A stretch of 11,013 nt of DNA from NCBI GenBank assembly GCA_025449475.1, contig JANWJM010000144.1:1-11013 (forward strand), given 5' to 3'. Shown piece after piece: positions 1 through 5,705 of this stretch (position 1 is its first letter; every line of letters starts with the position of its first letter). The position numbers and the translations under genes are program-made. This DNA comes from Thermoactinomycetaceae bacterium (GTDB lineage: Bacteria > Bacillota > Bacilli > Thermoactinomycetales > Thermoactinomycetaceae). Under the pieces are notes generated by a model that saw only the letters and a program-made list of their open reading frames with translations, ran no database searches and was not told the origin of the DNA.

Positions 1-258
1 AAACTCATATCGCGTCACACCATCCCCAAAGTTTAATTTGTGAATAATCTGTAAGTCGCTCAGCAATTCTAATGTTCGATAAACAGTAGCCAATCCAATT
101 TCAGGAGACTTCTCCTTCACCAACAGGTAGACATCCTCTGCGCTTAAATGATCTTCAACATTTTCTAAAAGCACTCGGACCGTCGCTTCCCGTTGGGGGG
201 TTAACTTGTAGCTGTGGGCGGATAATTGTTGTTTGATTTGATTCACCCGGTTTTCCAC
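1..258 (-). CDS. fur: Ferric uptake regulator Fur (N-terminal 86 codons; cut by window edge)
   Basis: Fur is a cytoplasmic Fe(II)-sensing dimeric repressor of iron-uptake genes. The visible 86 residues are the winged-helix DNA-binding domain. They contain the runs KLTPQREATVRVLLEN, HLSAEDVYLLVKEKSPEIGL and ATVYRTLELL, nearly identical to B. subtilis Fur as I recall it, and end just after NFGDGVTRYEF. The His-rich metal-binding and dimerisation half lies outside the window. I chose the GTG at 258-256 because the G-rich SD (AGGGGGG, 266-272) is 7 nt away, whereas the in-frame GTG at 264 is only 1 nt away; the resulting start (MENRVNQIKQQL) also matches the family. PerR and Zur are paralogues, but the TPQREATVRVL and ATVYRTLELL segments favour Fur. 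The gene has its own promoter and a PerR/Fur-type operator upstream. Confidence 0.92.
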   Translation of the reverse strand, partial: MENRVNQIKQQLSAHSYKLTPQREATVRVLLENVEDHLSAEDVYLLVKEKSPEIGLATVYRTLELLSDLQIIHKLNFGDGVTRYEF

Positions 259-286
259 ATTCACACCCCCCTATGTTTCTGAGAAC

Positions 287-316
287 ATTATATGGGAGAA
301 TGGGTTTATCCGTCAA
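287..316 (-). promoter_or_regulatory. Sigma-A promoter of fur
   Basis: Read on the minus strand there is a -35 TTGACG (311-316), an 18-bp spacer and a perfect -10 TATAAT (287-292). Transcription should begin near 280, leaving a short leader with the SD at 266-272 in front of the fur start. This lets fur be transcribed independently of spoIIM upstream. Confidence 0.75.
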
Positions 317-339
317 ATCTAAGTAAAGAAACTATTAGA

Positions 340-354
340 TAATAATGATTATAA
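340..354 (-). promoter_or_regulatory. PerR/Fur-type operator upstream of fur
   Basis: The minus strand reads TTATAATCATTATTA. It differs at one position from the B. subtilis PerR box (TTATAATNATTATAA) and at two from the 7-1-7 Fur box (TGATAATNATTATCA). The wider 19-mer at 341-359 matches 16 of 19 positions of the classical Fur box. It lies about 24 bp upstream of the fur -35 and overlaps the spoIIM stop codon (355-357). B. subtilis fur is known to be PerR-regulated, so PerR is the favoured ligand, with Fur autoregulation possible. Which protein binds is inference. Confidence 0.6.
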
Positions 355-1020
355 TTATTGTAATATTGCAGGTAAAATCATTCCTACGTTGGGAATCATC
401 TTTTTCATCCAAATCGGAGAAAGATACGCTTCAATGCCGGCAGCAATCAGCAGAAAAACAGCCATACACATCACGAGCAAACAGTAAGAAATAAATTGTG
501 GATAGATCGCTCCGCGGTGTTTAATCAGTCGATTTTTTACCAAATAGATAGAAAAATGAATTCCTGATACAGCGATAATAATATAAGCAGGAATCACAAG
601 TAAATTATGCGGTACCACCGAAACAAACGAAAACCAAAGCCCACTCCAAGATAATTGACTCACAAAAAAGCTCACTGTAAAACCAATTACCAATCCTTTG
701 AGAAAAATAGAGATGAGTAAAATCGGGATGCCAATGACCGAAATGCCTAAGATCCACATGATCCCCGTTATTTTCATATGTCCGCCTAATGCATGCTGAA
801 ACGTCACTTCAGGATCGGCAATCTCATCTTGTTTCAATCCTTGAAAAAAATGCCCTAAATAGTTTAATAACCCTTCTTTTAGCTTAATATCCAATACTTC
901 AACCACAATTCCACCAAAAATAACACCTACAACAAAGAGCACGGTGACAAATACATATAATGATTTTAAATTTTCAACATGCGTATGAATGGTTTGACTC
1001 CACAGGCTTTTTCGTCTCAT
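355..1020 (-). CDS. spoIIM: Stage II sporulation protein M (SpoIIM)
   Basis: SpoIIM is a polytopic membrane protein of the mother cell. Together with SpoIID and SpoIIP it drives septal peptidoglycan remodelling and engulfment of the forespore. The protein is about 221 residues, close to the family length. It has a short basic N-terminus (MRRKSLWSQTI), a first membrane span (VFVTVLFVVGVIFGGIVV), a ~45-residue loop, then four further hydrophobic stretches including GLWFSFVSVVPHNLLVIPAY, the conserved central region. The SD GGAGG (1030-1034) is 9 nt from the ATG at 1020 but only 3 nt from the ATG at 1026, so I prefer 1020; starting at 1026 would add two residues. It lies between an EndoQ-type gene and fur. 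A candidate sigma-E promoter precedes it, which suits mother-cell expression. Confidence 0.9.
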   Translation of the reverse strand: MRRKSLWSQTIHTHVENLKSLYVFVTVLFVVGVIFGGIVVEVLDIKLKEGLLNYLGHFFQGLKQDEIADPEVTFQHALGGHMKITGIMWILGISVIGIPILLISIFLKGLVIGFTVSFFVSQLSWSGLWFSFVSVVPHNLLVIPAYIIIAVSGIHFSIYLVKNRLIKHRGAIYPQFISYCLLVMCMAVFLLIAAGIEAYLSPIWMKKMIPNVGMILPAILQ

Positions 1021-1052
1021 CGCCATCTGCCTCCTTTGAGATCGTTACTCTT

Positions 1053-1081
1053 AGATTATGAGGCAGGAGAAAGAAATAGAA
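1053..1081 (-). promoter_or_regulatory. Candidate sigma-E promoter of spoIIM
   Basis: On the minus strand TTCTATT (-35, 1075-1081) is followed after 14 nt by CATAATCT (-10, 1053-1060). The sigma-E consensus is KMATATT-N14-15-CATACAHT, so 5 of 7 and 6 of 8 positions match, with correct spacing. It lies in the 78-bp gap between the upstream stop codon and spoIIM. B. subtilis spoIIM is a sigma-E gene. The match is moderate and the region AT-rich, so this is tentative. Confidence 0.4.
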
Positions 1082-1098
1082 GTTTTTTAGAGTTGTTA

Positions 1099-2283
1099 TT
1101 ATTGAACCTTTCCATATTTTCCTCCACCGCCTTCTATAAGCTTCAATTTCTGTTCTCGTGATAACATGATCAGTTCCGCTAACTGATCATTGGTAACCGC
1201 TGCAATCTCTTCACGTGTGGCGCGATGTAGAATAAACATCTCTGTCCCCACATGTTCATATAATTTATGTAGTGTTTTTGGTCCCAACTTTGGAAACATC
1301 GGCAATGGAATTTGATAGATATAAGGGGGTCGATCGGGCTGAGAACCTGAACAATCGGTTAACTCGTCAATTCGGTCCCGCACTCCTTTCACTCGTTTGT
1401 CACTTCCGCACGCAGGACAACGGGTGATGCGCTTCCCTGCTGGCCACAAGTGATCACAAACTTGACACCGAGAACGATAATATTTTCCTAAACGCGGATT
1501 GAGTCCGTAATTAGCAATCACTCGACGCCCATCCACTTGCTTTAATGCCTTGATCCACTCTACAAAACTGGCTTCTTTCATTGAAAATTCATTATACTCT
1601 CGACCAATATTTTGAACCGAATGTGCATCAGAATTGGTTAAAAAGGGATACGCATGTAACTCCGATATTTGATCTGCTAACGTTGTATCTGAACTCAAGC
1701 CTAATTCGATCGCCACAATGGAATCCAGGGGAAAGAGATTAGCTAAACGATCTGTGGCACTGCCCAAAACACTCTTAAACGGTGTAAATATATGCGCGGG
1801 AATCAATACACCTTCCCTTTGCATCACTTGCTCGATCAAAACAGGAATAGGTTGATAGAGACGCTGCGTACTGAACTGAACATTATTCATATGATTCGCT
1901 AACCATTTTGAAAAGTCGATCATCTGCGATAACGTTGGAAAAAAGGTCAAAACATGAACCGGTTTCATTGCAGGTTCTTTCACTTCAATTTCAGCACCGA
2001 GTAAACAGGTGACTCCTCGATATTGAATCCCTCCGTCAACATGCTCAGCAAATATCCCTCTTTCAAGTCCTTCGAGGATTTCGCGTTGCACCGGTGGCGA
2101 GTGCGCATCAATCACACCAATCAACTGCAATCCTTTTCGATAAAAAGCTTCATAAATCACCTCGGTAAAGGTCATCTTTTTCGAAGCTGTGATCTTTACC
2201 GGCAGTCCTTCCTTTGATCGACCAATATGTATATGTAAATCCGCATAAATCGTATTTAGCTTCTCTGATTTCGTTGCTTCCAT
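1099..2283 (-). CDS. EndoQ/YqxK-type PHP-domain DNA endonuclease
   Basis: EndoQ-family enzymes nick DNA on the 5' side of deaminated bases (uracil, hypoxanthine, xanthine) and abasic sites. The 394-residue protein starts with a PHP metal-dependent phosphoesterase domain. Its candidate ligands are H17 and H19 (DLHIHIG), D59 and H61 (VIDAHSP), E98 (GAEIE), H164 (PAHIFTPFK), and D219 and H221 (NSDAHS). A Cys4 zinc ribbon follows (C273, C276, C289, C292), then a helix-hairpin-helix-like DNA-binding segment (MFPKLGPKTLHKLYEHVGTE, about 329-348). The whole resembles B. subtilis YqxK. The ATG at 2283 is the only sensible start. It overlaps the last 28 bases of nudF and has a weak SD (GGCGGTG) inside nudF, so translational coupling is likely. 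The family assignment is firm; activity on deaminated DNA is inferred from characterised homologues. Confidence 0.85.
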   Translation of the reverse strand: MEATKSEKLNTIYADLHIHIGRSKEGLPVKITASKKMTFTEVIYEAFYRKGLQLIGVIDAHSPPVQREILEGLERGIFAEHVDGGIQYRGVTCLLGAEIEVKEPAMKPVHVLTFFPTLSQMIDFSKWLANHMNNVQFSTQRLYQPIPVLIEQVMQREGVLIPAHIFTPFKSVLGSATDRLANLFPLDSIVAIELGLSSDTTLADQISELHAYPFLTNSDAHSVQNIGREYNEFSMKEASFVEWIKALKQVDGRRVIANYGLNPRLGKYYRSRCQVCDHLWPAGKRITRCPACGSDKRVKGVRDRIDELTDCSGSQPDRPPYIYQIPLPMFPKLGPKTLHKLYEHVGTEMFILHRATREEIAAVTNDQLAELIMLSREQKLKLIEGGGGKYGKVQ

Positions 2284-2798
2284 AAGTGCACCGCCAATAT
2301 CGTCTTTGCATCACATATTTTCTTTTCCTTGATCGCAGCAAAACACTCGTCGATTGAATACTCAACCAACTCGATAAATTCATCGTGATCCAGATGAACA
2401 ACACCCTGTTCTAAGTCTTCGGCCCAGAAAAGATGAATGATTTCATCCGCAAACCCAGGGGATGTATAAAAAGAATAGAGCGGTTTAAGCGATTTCGCTC
2501 GATAGCCCGTCTCTTCTTCCAATTCACGAGTTGCACATTCCAACGGCTGTTCGCCTGCTTCCAATTTTCCAGCAGGAATCTCTAAGGTTGTTTTTTCCAA
2601 CGCCTTTCGAAATTGCTTAACCAGTACCAACTTCTCCTCTTTGGTCACAGCCACAACTGCGACGGCTCCGGAATGTTTGACGATTTCCCGCTTGGATGGT
2701 TTCCCATTTGGGAGCAATACATCGTCCACCACCAATTTCACTACTCTGCCATCATAAATCTTCTTAGATGATAATGTTTTTTCTTCAAAATCGTTCAT
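2256..2798 (-). CDS. nudF: ADP-ribose pyrophosphatase (Nudix hydrolase NudF)
   Basis: The enzyme hydrolyses ADP-ribose to AMP and ribose 5-phosphate, clearing a reactive nucleotide sugar from the cytoplasm. The 180-residue protein contains a complete Nudix box, G77-x5-E83-x7-R91-E92-L-x-E95-E96-x-G98-Y99. The segments REIVKHSGAVAVVAV, VKQFRKALEKTTLEIPAGKL and FYTSPGFADEIIHLF match B. subtilis NudF/YqkG closely. The ATG at 2798 is preceded by an AGGAAGTGAG-type SD. The stop lies 28 bases inside the EndoQ-type gene, so the two genes form an overlapping pair, joining nucleotide clean-up with repair of deaminated DNA. It is transcribed divergently from the MciZ homologue. Confidence 0.92.
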   Translation of the reverse strand: MNDFEEKTLSSKKIYDGRVVKLVVDDVLLPNGKPSKREIVKHSGAVAVVAVTKEEKLVLVKQFRKALEKTTLEIPAGKLEAGEQPLECATRELEEETGYRAKSLKPLYSFYTSPGFADEIIHLFWAEDLEQGVVHLDHDEFIELVEYSIDECFAAIKEKKICDAKTILAVHLWKQRNQRS

Positions 2799-2824
2799 TC
2801 GTATCTCACTTCCTTCTGAAATTC

Positions 2825-2852
2825 ATTATAACTGATCTAAAAGGAATGTATA
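2825..2852 (-). promoter_or_regulatory. Candidate sigma-A promoter of nudF
   Basis: On the minus strand a perfect -10 TATAAT (2825-2830) is preceded, after 16 bp, by a weak -35 TATACA (2847-2852; 4 of 6). Transcription would begin near 2818, about 20 nt before the nudF start and just upstream of its SD. The -35 overlaps the candidate sigma-E -35 of the divergent mciZ gene. Confidence 0.45.
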
Positions 2853-2875
2853 TTTTTTTCTGTCATCTACACACT
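2848..2875 (+). promoter_or_regulatory. Candidate sigma-E promoter of mciZ
   Basis: GTATATT (2848-2854) and TACACACT (2868-2875) match the sigma-E elements KMATATT (6 of 7) and CATACAHT (6 of 8). They are separated by 13 bp instead of the usual 14-15. B. subtilis mciZ is known to be sigma-E-dependent, and the position directly before the SD fits, but the spacing is short and the -10 imperfect. Confidence 0.35.
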
Positions 2876-2894
2876 GAGAAAAAAGGAGGTTGCC

Positions 2895-3098
2895 ATGAAA
2901 ACATCCATTCATCAAAAAGGAGTTTGTTTGGTGGGAAAGTCATGGGAAATTCGCTCCCGCCTGCGTGATTGGTCACAATCATCATTGACCGTTCAAGCAT
3001 TTATACAGCGACAACTCCCCTCACTGAAGCCAAAATCGACCAGAAAAAAAGATCACATCATCGGCTTAAAAAAAGAAGGATATTATTCTAGGATGTAG
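2895..3098 (+). CDS. mciZ: MciZ homologue, mother-cell inhibitor of FtsZ, with a basic C-terminal extension
   Basis: MciZ is a ~40-residue sporulation peptide that binds FtsZ and caps its filaments, blocking Z-ring assembly in the mother cell. Here 67 residues are encoded. Residues 1-40 share with B. subtilis MciZ (recalled as MKVHRMPKGVVLVGKAWEIR and onward) the pattern MK-x5-KGV-x-LVGK-x-WEIR-x-[KR]-L[KR]. The same place is occupied, divergent from nudF. The strong SD AAAAGGAGG (2881-2889) is 5 nt before the ATG. Unusual is the extra ~27-residue tail, rich in Lys and Arg (KPKSTRKKDHIIGLKKEGYY). The stop lies inside a perfect hairpin, and an EcsC-family gene follows. The family call rests on my memory of the B. 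subtilis peptide. Retention of FtsZ binding is inference; the role of the tail is unknown. Confidence 0.8.
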   Translation: MKTSIHQKGVCLVGKSWEIRSRLRDWSQSSLTVQAFIQRQLPSLKPKSTRKKDHIIGLKKEGYYSRM

Positions 3099-3106
3099 AA
3101 TAATAT
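3080..3106 (+). repeat. Perfect 11-bp inverted repeat over the mciZ stop codon
   Basis: ATATTATTCTA (3080-3090), a 5-base loop GGATG and TAGAATAATAT (3096-3106) form an 11-bp perfect AT-rich stem. It contains the end of mciZ, including its TAG (3096-3098), and ends a few bases before the SD of the next gene. No T-tract follows on the plus strand, so it is not a standard terminator for mciZ. It may be an mRNA-stability or coupling element between mciZ and the EcsC-family gene, or a protein-binding palindrome. Confidence 0.6.
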
Positions 3107-3119
3107 TTCGAGGGTGATG

Positions 3120-3953
3120 ATGGCTGTGAAACGAGACGAAAAAAAACTGTTAGAAAACGAACTTCAAATCATCGCCAAATGGGAAGATGATCAAAATAAA
3201 ATATGGTTTTGGGAAAAAATTTTTCGCCTTCCATTCACTCTTTTGGATAAAATAACGCCCCATCAAGTCCATCAGTATGTAGGAAAGTTCTTGGATGAGG
3301 TCGGCAGCTACATCCAATATGGAGGGAAATATCTGATTCATGAAGCGCATATTCTCCAACAATTAACCCAAAAAGCAAAACTCCCTCCCCATGAACCGCT
3401 TCTTTTGTCAGAGGTGAAACATTTATCGATCCAGATCATGAACGAAGTAGCTGAAGATCTGATTACAACCCGAAAAGGAGTAGCGACTCTCCAAGGAGCC
3501 ACAACGGGGGTAGGCGGTCTCTTTTCACTTGCCATCGATATTCCAATGATACTTGGTCTATCCTTAAAAGTGTTACAAGAGATGGCCCTCACTTACGGTT
3601 ACAACCCAAACGAGAAGAAGGAGCGGGTCTTTATCGTTAAATGCCTTCAATTCTCTTCTGCTGATATCGTTGGAAAAAAATCAATCTTAAAGGATTTATC
3701 CCATTATCATAAGAAAGATGTTGATCGAGAAACGCTCTCGCAAATCGAGGGTTGGCGAGAAGTGATGGGATCTTATCGCGATCACTATGGGTGGAAAAAG
3801 CTTTTTCAGTTGGTTCCCATACTTGGAATCATCCTCGGCGCGTTGATCAACCGATCCATCATCGAAGAGGTGGCAGAAACAGGTCATATGTTATATCGGA
3901 AGCGTAGAGTGTTAGAGAAGCTAGAAGCACTTTATCATCCCCCCTCAAAATAG
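3120..3953 (+). CDS. EcsC-family protein
   Basis: EcsC-family proteins are membrane-associated and poorly understood. B. subtilis EcsC itself is encoded with the EcsAB ABC transporter, which is absent here, so no specific function is given. The product is about 277 residues. The diagnostic core is at about 119-160: a Gly-rich amphipathic stretch (GVATLQGATTGVGGLFSLAI), then IDIPMILGLSLKVLQEMA and LTYGYNP. A second hydrophobic helix (LFQLVPILGIILGALIN) lies near the C-terminus, followed by a basic tail. GTG (3114), ATG (3117) and ATG (3120) are all in frame. The SD GAGGGTGAT (3110-3118) overlaps the first two, so I prefer 3120. It follows mciZ by 21 bases and is probably co-transcribed with it. 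Confidence 0.8.
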   Translation: MAVKRDEKKLLENELQIIAKWEDDQNKIWFWEKIFRLPFTLLDKITPHQVHQYVGKFLDEVGSYIQYGGKYLIHEAHILQQLTQKAKLPPHEPLLLSEVKHLSIQIMNEVAEDLITTRKGVATLQGATTGVGGLFSLAIDIPMILGLSLKVLQEMALTYGYNPNEKKERVFIVKCLQFSSADIVGKKSILKDLSHYHKKDVDRETLSQIEGWREVMGSYRDHYGWKKLFQLVPILGIILGALINRSIIEEVAETGHMLYRKRRVLEKLEALYHPPSK

Positions 3954-3972
3954 GCAAAACGAAACATCTGAC

Positions 3973-4004
3973 AAAAAACAACCACCCTATAAACGAGTGG
4001 TTGT
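3973..4004 (-). terminator. Intrinsic terminator of the M20 peptidase gene
   Basis: On the minus strand ACAACCAC and GTGGTTGT form an 8-bp stem (3997-4004 with 3978-3985) that runs directly into a T-tract (the A-run at 3973-3978). It lies 16 bases past the stop of the peptidase gene. On the plus strand no T-run follows, so it should act poorly for the EcsC-family gene. Confidence 0.8.
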
Positions 4005-4020
4005 CATCGAACTCTATGAT

Positions 4021-5184
4021 TTATGCATGAACCAGTTCTTTTTCCATAACGCTTGGCTGTACTTTGATACTCTCTTCAATTAAGGCAACTATCATTTCTG
4101 CTGTTTTGCGCAGTTCAATAATGGGCATTCGTTCATTGATGGTATGAATATTTTCGTATCCGACACCTAAGTTCACCGTCGGAATCCCATAGCTGGAAAG
4201 AACATTTGCATCGCTTCCGCCACCACTTGCACGAAAGACAGGTTGACGCCCAATCTTCTTAATGGCTGCAACTGCTTGTTTGACAACTAAATCCGATTCT
4301 GTATAATGATATCCTGGATAAAGTTGAGTCACCTCTACCTCAACTGATCCACCTAATTCTCGTGCAGCTTGTTGAAAGTTTTCGACAAGCTGATTGGTAT
4401 AGTAATCCAATTTCTCATCACTGTGGCTTCGAATTCCCGCTGACACTTCTACACCTTCAGGGATGATATTGATGGCGGTTCCCCCATGAATAATACCTAT
4501 ATTTGCAGTTGTCTCGTGATCAATTCTTCCTAATTTCATGCGCGAGATGGCTCGACTGGCGATTTGCACTGCGCTCACACCATTCTCTGGATTTAATCCA
4601 GCATGAGCGGCCTTCCCCTTAATTTTCACCACAATTTTATTCTGTGCAACTGCTGAAGTGATAATTTCACCAACTGGACCATTGGAATCTATTGCAAATC
4701 CATAGTCTGCTTGAATAAGAGAATGTTCGATATGCCGGGAGCCCACCAATCCTGACTCTTCACCGATTGTAAAAACGAGTTGAATGAGACCGTGTTCCAT
4801 CTTTTCTTCTTGAATGACACGAACAGCTTCTATAATGGCTGCGATCCCCGCTTTATCATCGCTTCCCAATACCGTCGTCCCATCAGAGACTATGTAACCA
4901 TCTTGGACGGATGGTTTAATCTTCACACCTGGGGAAACAGTATCCATGTGACTGGTAAAATAAATTCCAGGAATCTTTTCCGTCCCATCGCATGGATGGA
5001 GTGTTGCAATTAAATTGCCTGCGTTATGACCGGTAAGAGCTGCTGAACGATCCTCAATCACTTCCAATCCTAAGTCCGACAATTTCTTTTTCAAGCAGTC
5101 ACAAACGGCTCTTTCATTCCCAGACTCACTATCTATTTTCACGAGTCCAACAAACTCATCAATCAAACGCTGCACATGTACCAA
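4021..5184 (-). CDS. PepT-like M20-family metallopeptidase (YqjE type)
   Basis: This is a cytoplasmic dinuclear zinc peptidase of the PepT-like branch of M20, probably cleaving small peptides. The 387 residues show the family landmarks in order: H79 and D81 (TSHMDT), GSDDKAG at 107-113 with the bridging Asp, the catalytic and metal Glu pair E142/E143 (GEESG), D166 (AIDSNG), the dimerisation domain from about 180 to 290 including GKAAHAGLNPENGVSA, and H347 near the end (ENIHTINERM). B. subtilis YqjE is the closest relative I recognise. The start is TTG (5184-5182), supported by the SD GGAGG (5192-5196) at 7 nt. It is monocistronic here, with a terminator downstream and a 7-bp palindrome in its leader. 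The exact substrate cannot be read from sequence. Confidence 0.88.
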   Translation of the reverse strand: MVHVQRLIDEFVGLVKIDSESGNERAVCDCLKKKLSDLGLEVIEDRSAALTGHNAGNLIATLHPCDGTEKIPGIYFTSHMDTVSPGVKIKPSVQDGYIVSDGTTVLGSDDKAGIAAIIEAVRVIQEEKMEHGLIQLVFTIGEESGLVGSRHIEHSLIQADYGFAIDSNGPVGEIITSAVAQNKIVVKIKGKAAHAGLNPENGVSAVQIASRAISRMKLGRIDHETTANIGIIHGGTAINIIPEGVEVSAGIRSHSDEKLDYYTNQLVENFQQAARELGGSVEVEVTQLYPGYHYTESDLVVKQAVAAIKKIGRQPVFRASGGGSDANVLSSYGIPTVNLGVGYENIHTINERMPIIELRKTAEMIVALIEESIKVQPSVMEKELVHA

Positions 5185-5201
5185 TGGTAATCCTCCATTC
5201 C

Positions 5202-5219
5202 TATGACAATCCTGTCATA
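5202..5219 (-). repeat. 18-bp palindrome in the peptidase leader
   Basis: TATGACA-ATCC-TGTCATA is a perfect 7-bp inverted repeat with a four-base centre. It starts 18 bases upstream of the TTG start and 6 bases beyond the SD. It could be a repressor operator or a small leader hairpin. I cannot assign it to a known regulator. Confidence 0.5.
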
Positions 5220-5280
5220 TGGTACTATCTTACCATGTTTTTAAAAATTGAACAGATTGATTTGAAATAAAATTTTAAAT

Positions 5281-5319
5281 ACCTTTAACCCGTTAATAAG
5301 TTAATTTATGATTAAAGGT
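5281..5319. repeat. Inverted repeat ACCTTTAA/TTAAAGGT
   Basis: Perfect 8-bp arms (5281-5288 and 5312-5319) are separated by 23 bases, which include a nested TTAACccGTTAA. There is no T-tract and no neighbouring gene end, so it is not a terminator. It may be a regulator site shared by the divergent genes, or chance in AT-rich DNA. Confidence 0.3.
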
Positions 5320-5450
5320 TTATACTTGATAATTCGAACAGATTGTATTTTTTATGTCATTTTCATGAAATATATTGTAACATTCAATCCGATATCATCA
5401 GATAGCTGTATCCATCCGCTAAACATATGCATTCTCAACACACATCACAT

Positions 5451-5503
5451 TTGAAGAGCAACAACATGTCCCTATAGACTTCCGACTTCTTCTTTTGTAA
5501 AAT
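5451..5503 (+). promoter_or_regulatory. Weak promoter-like sequences before the miniprotein gene
   Basis: Two overlapping sigma-A-like candidates are visible. One is TTGAAG (5451-5456), 16 bp, TATAGA (5473-5478). The other is TAGACT, 17 bp, TAAAAT (5498-5503). Their hexamers match consensus at only 4 or 5 of 6 positions, so the true start of transcription is uncertain. Confidence 0.25.
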
Positions 5504-5524
5504 ACATATTTGAGGTGAATGGAC

Positions 5525-5617
5525 TTGCAACCACGTATGATGCGATGGATCATCTATTTATTGGTAGCTGCGCTAGTCATTACCTCATTGGCTTCTGCAG
5601 TTACACTTTTCCTATGA
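5525..5617 (+). CDS. 30-residue single-span membrane miniprotein, Prli42-like
   Basis: The SD GAGGTGA (5512-5518) lies 9 nt before a TTG start. The ATG at 5519 is in frame but abuts the SD and would add two residues. The product has a basic start (QPRMMRW), then one hydrophobic span (IIYLLVAALVITSLASAVTL) and ends in the dipeptide FL. Length, basic N-terminus, Tyr at the membrane edge, Ser/Ala-rich span and C-terminal FL fit Prli42, the ~31-residue membrane miniprotein that anchors the stressosome in Listeria and is conserved in many Firmicutes. No stressosome genes are visible nearby. Membrane insertion is well supported; the Prli42 identity is a pattern match from memory. Confidence 0.6.
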   Translation: MQPRMMRWIIYLLVAALVITSLASAVTLFL

Positions 5618-5631
5618 CCTTTGTCATTTTT
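5614..5631 (+). terminator. Weak hairpin and T-run after the miniprotein gene
   Basis: ATGAC-CTTT-GTCAT forms a 5-bp stem over the stop codon, followed by a short T-run (5627-5631). It could terminate or attenuate transcription weakly. The stem is short and GC-poor. Confidence 0.25.
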
Positions 5632-5705
5632 ATGTGTTTTTCTTGTTTTTTTGTCTATACTTCTAGATAAAGCAATCATGTCTGAAAAAAGGCAGGTGTA
5701 TGCAA

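Larger units (their letters stand above)
5185..5524. other. AT-rich intergenic region between divergent genes
   Basis: About 340 bases lie between the peptidase start and the small membrane gene. Only short elements are visible: the SD and an 18-bp palindrome before the peptidase, an 8-bp inverted repeat at 5281-5319 with TTAACccGTTAA nested at 5286-5297, a pair of identical GAACAGATTG decamers (5250-5259 and 5336-5345), and weak promoter-like sequences before 5525. I found no convincing reading frame on either strand other than the one beginning at 5525. Confidence 0.6.

Noticed and set aside
2150..2404. 84-residue minus-strand frame across the nudF/EndoQ overlap
   Set aside because: It is a third frame over two clear genes, with no SD; the 28-base overlap itself is explained by those two genes.
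2768..2968. 66-residue plus-strand frame overlapping mciZ
   Set aside because: It begins antisense to nudF and its end overlaps mciZ in another frame. The strong SD at 2881-2889 belongs to mciZ.
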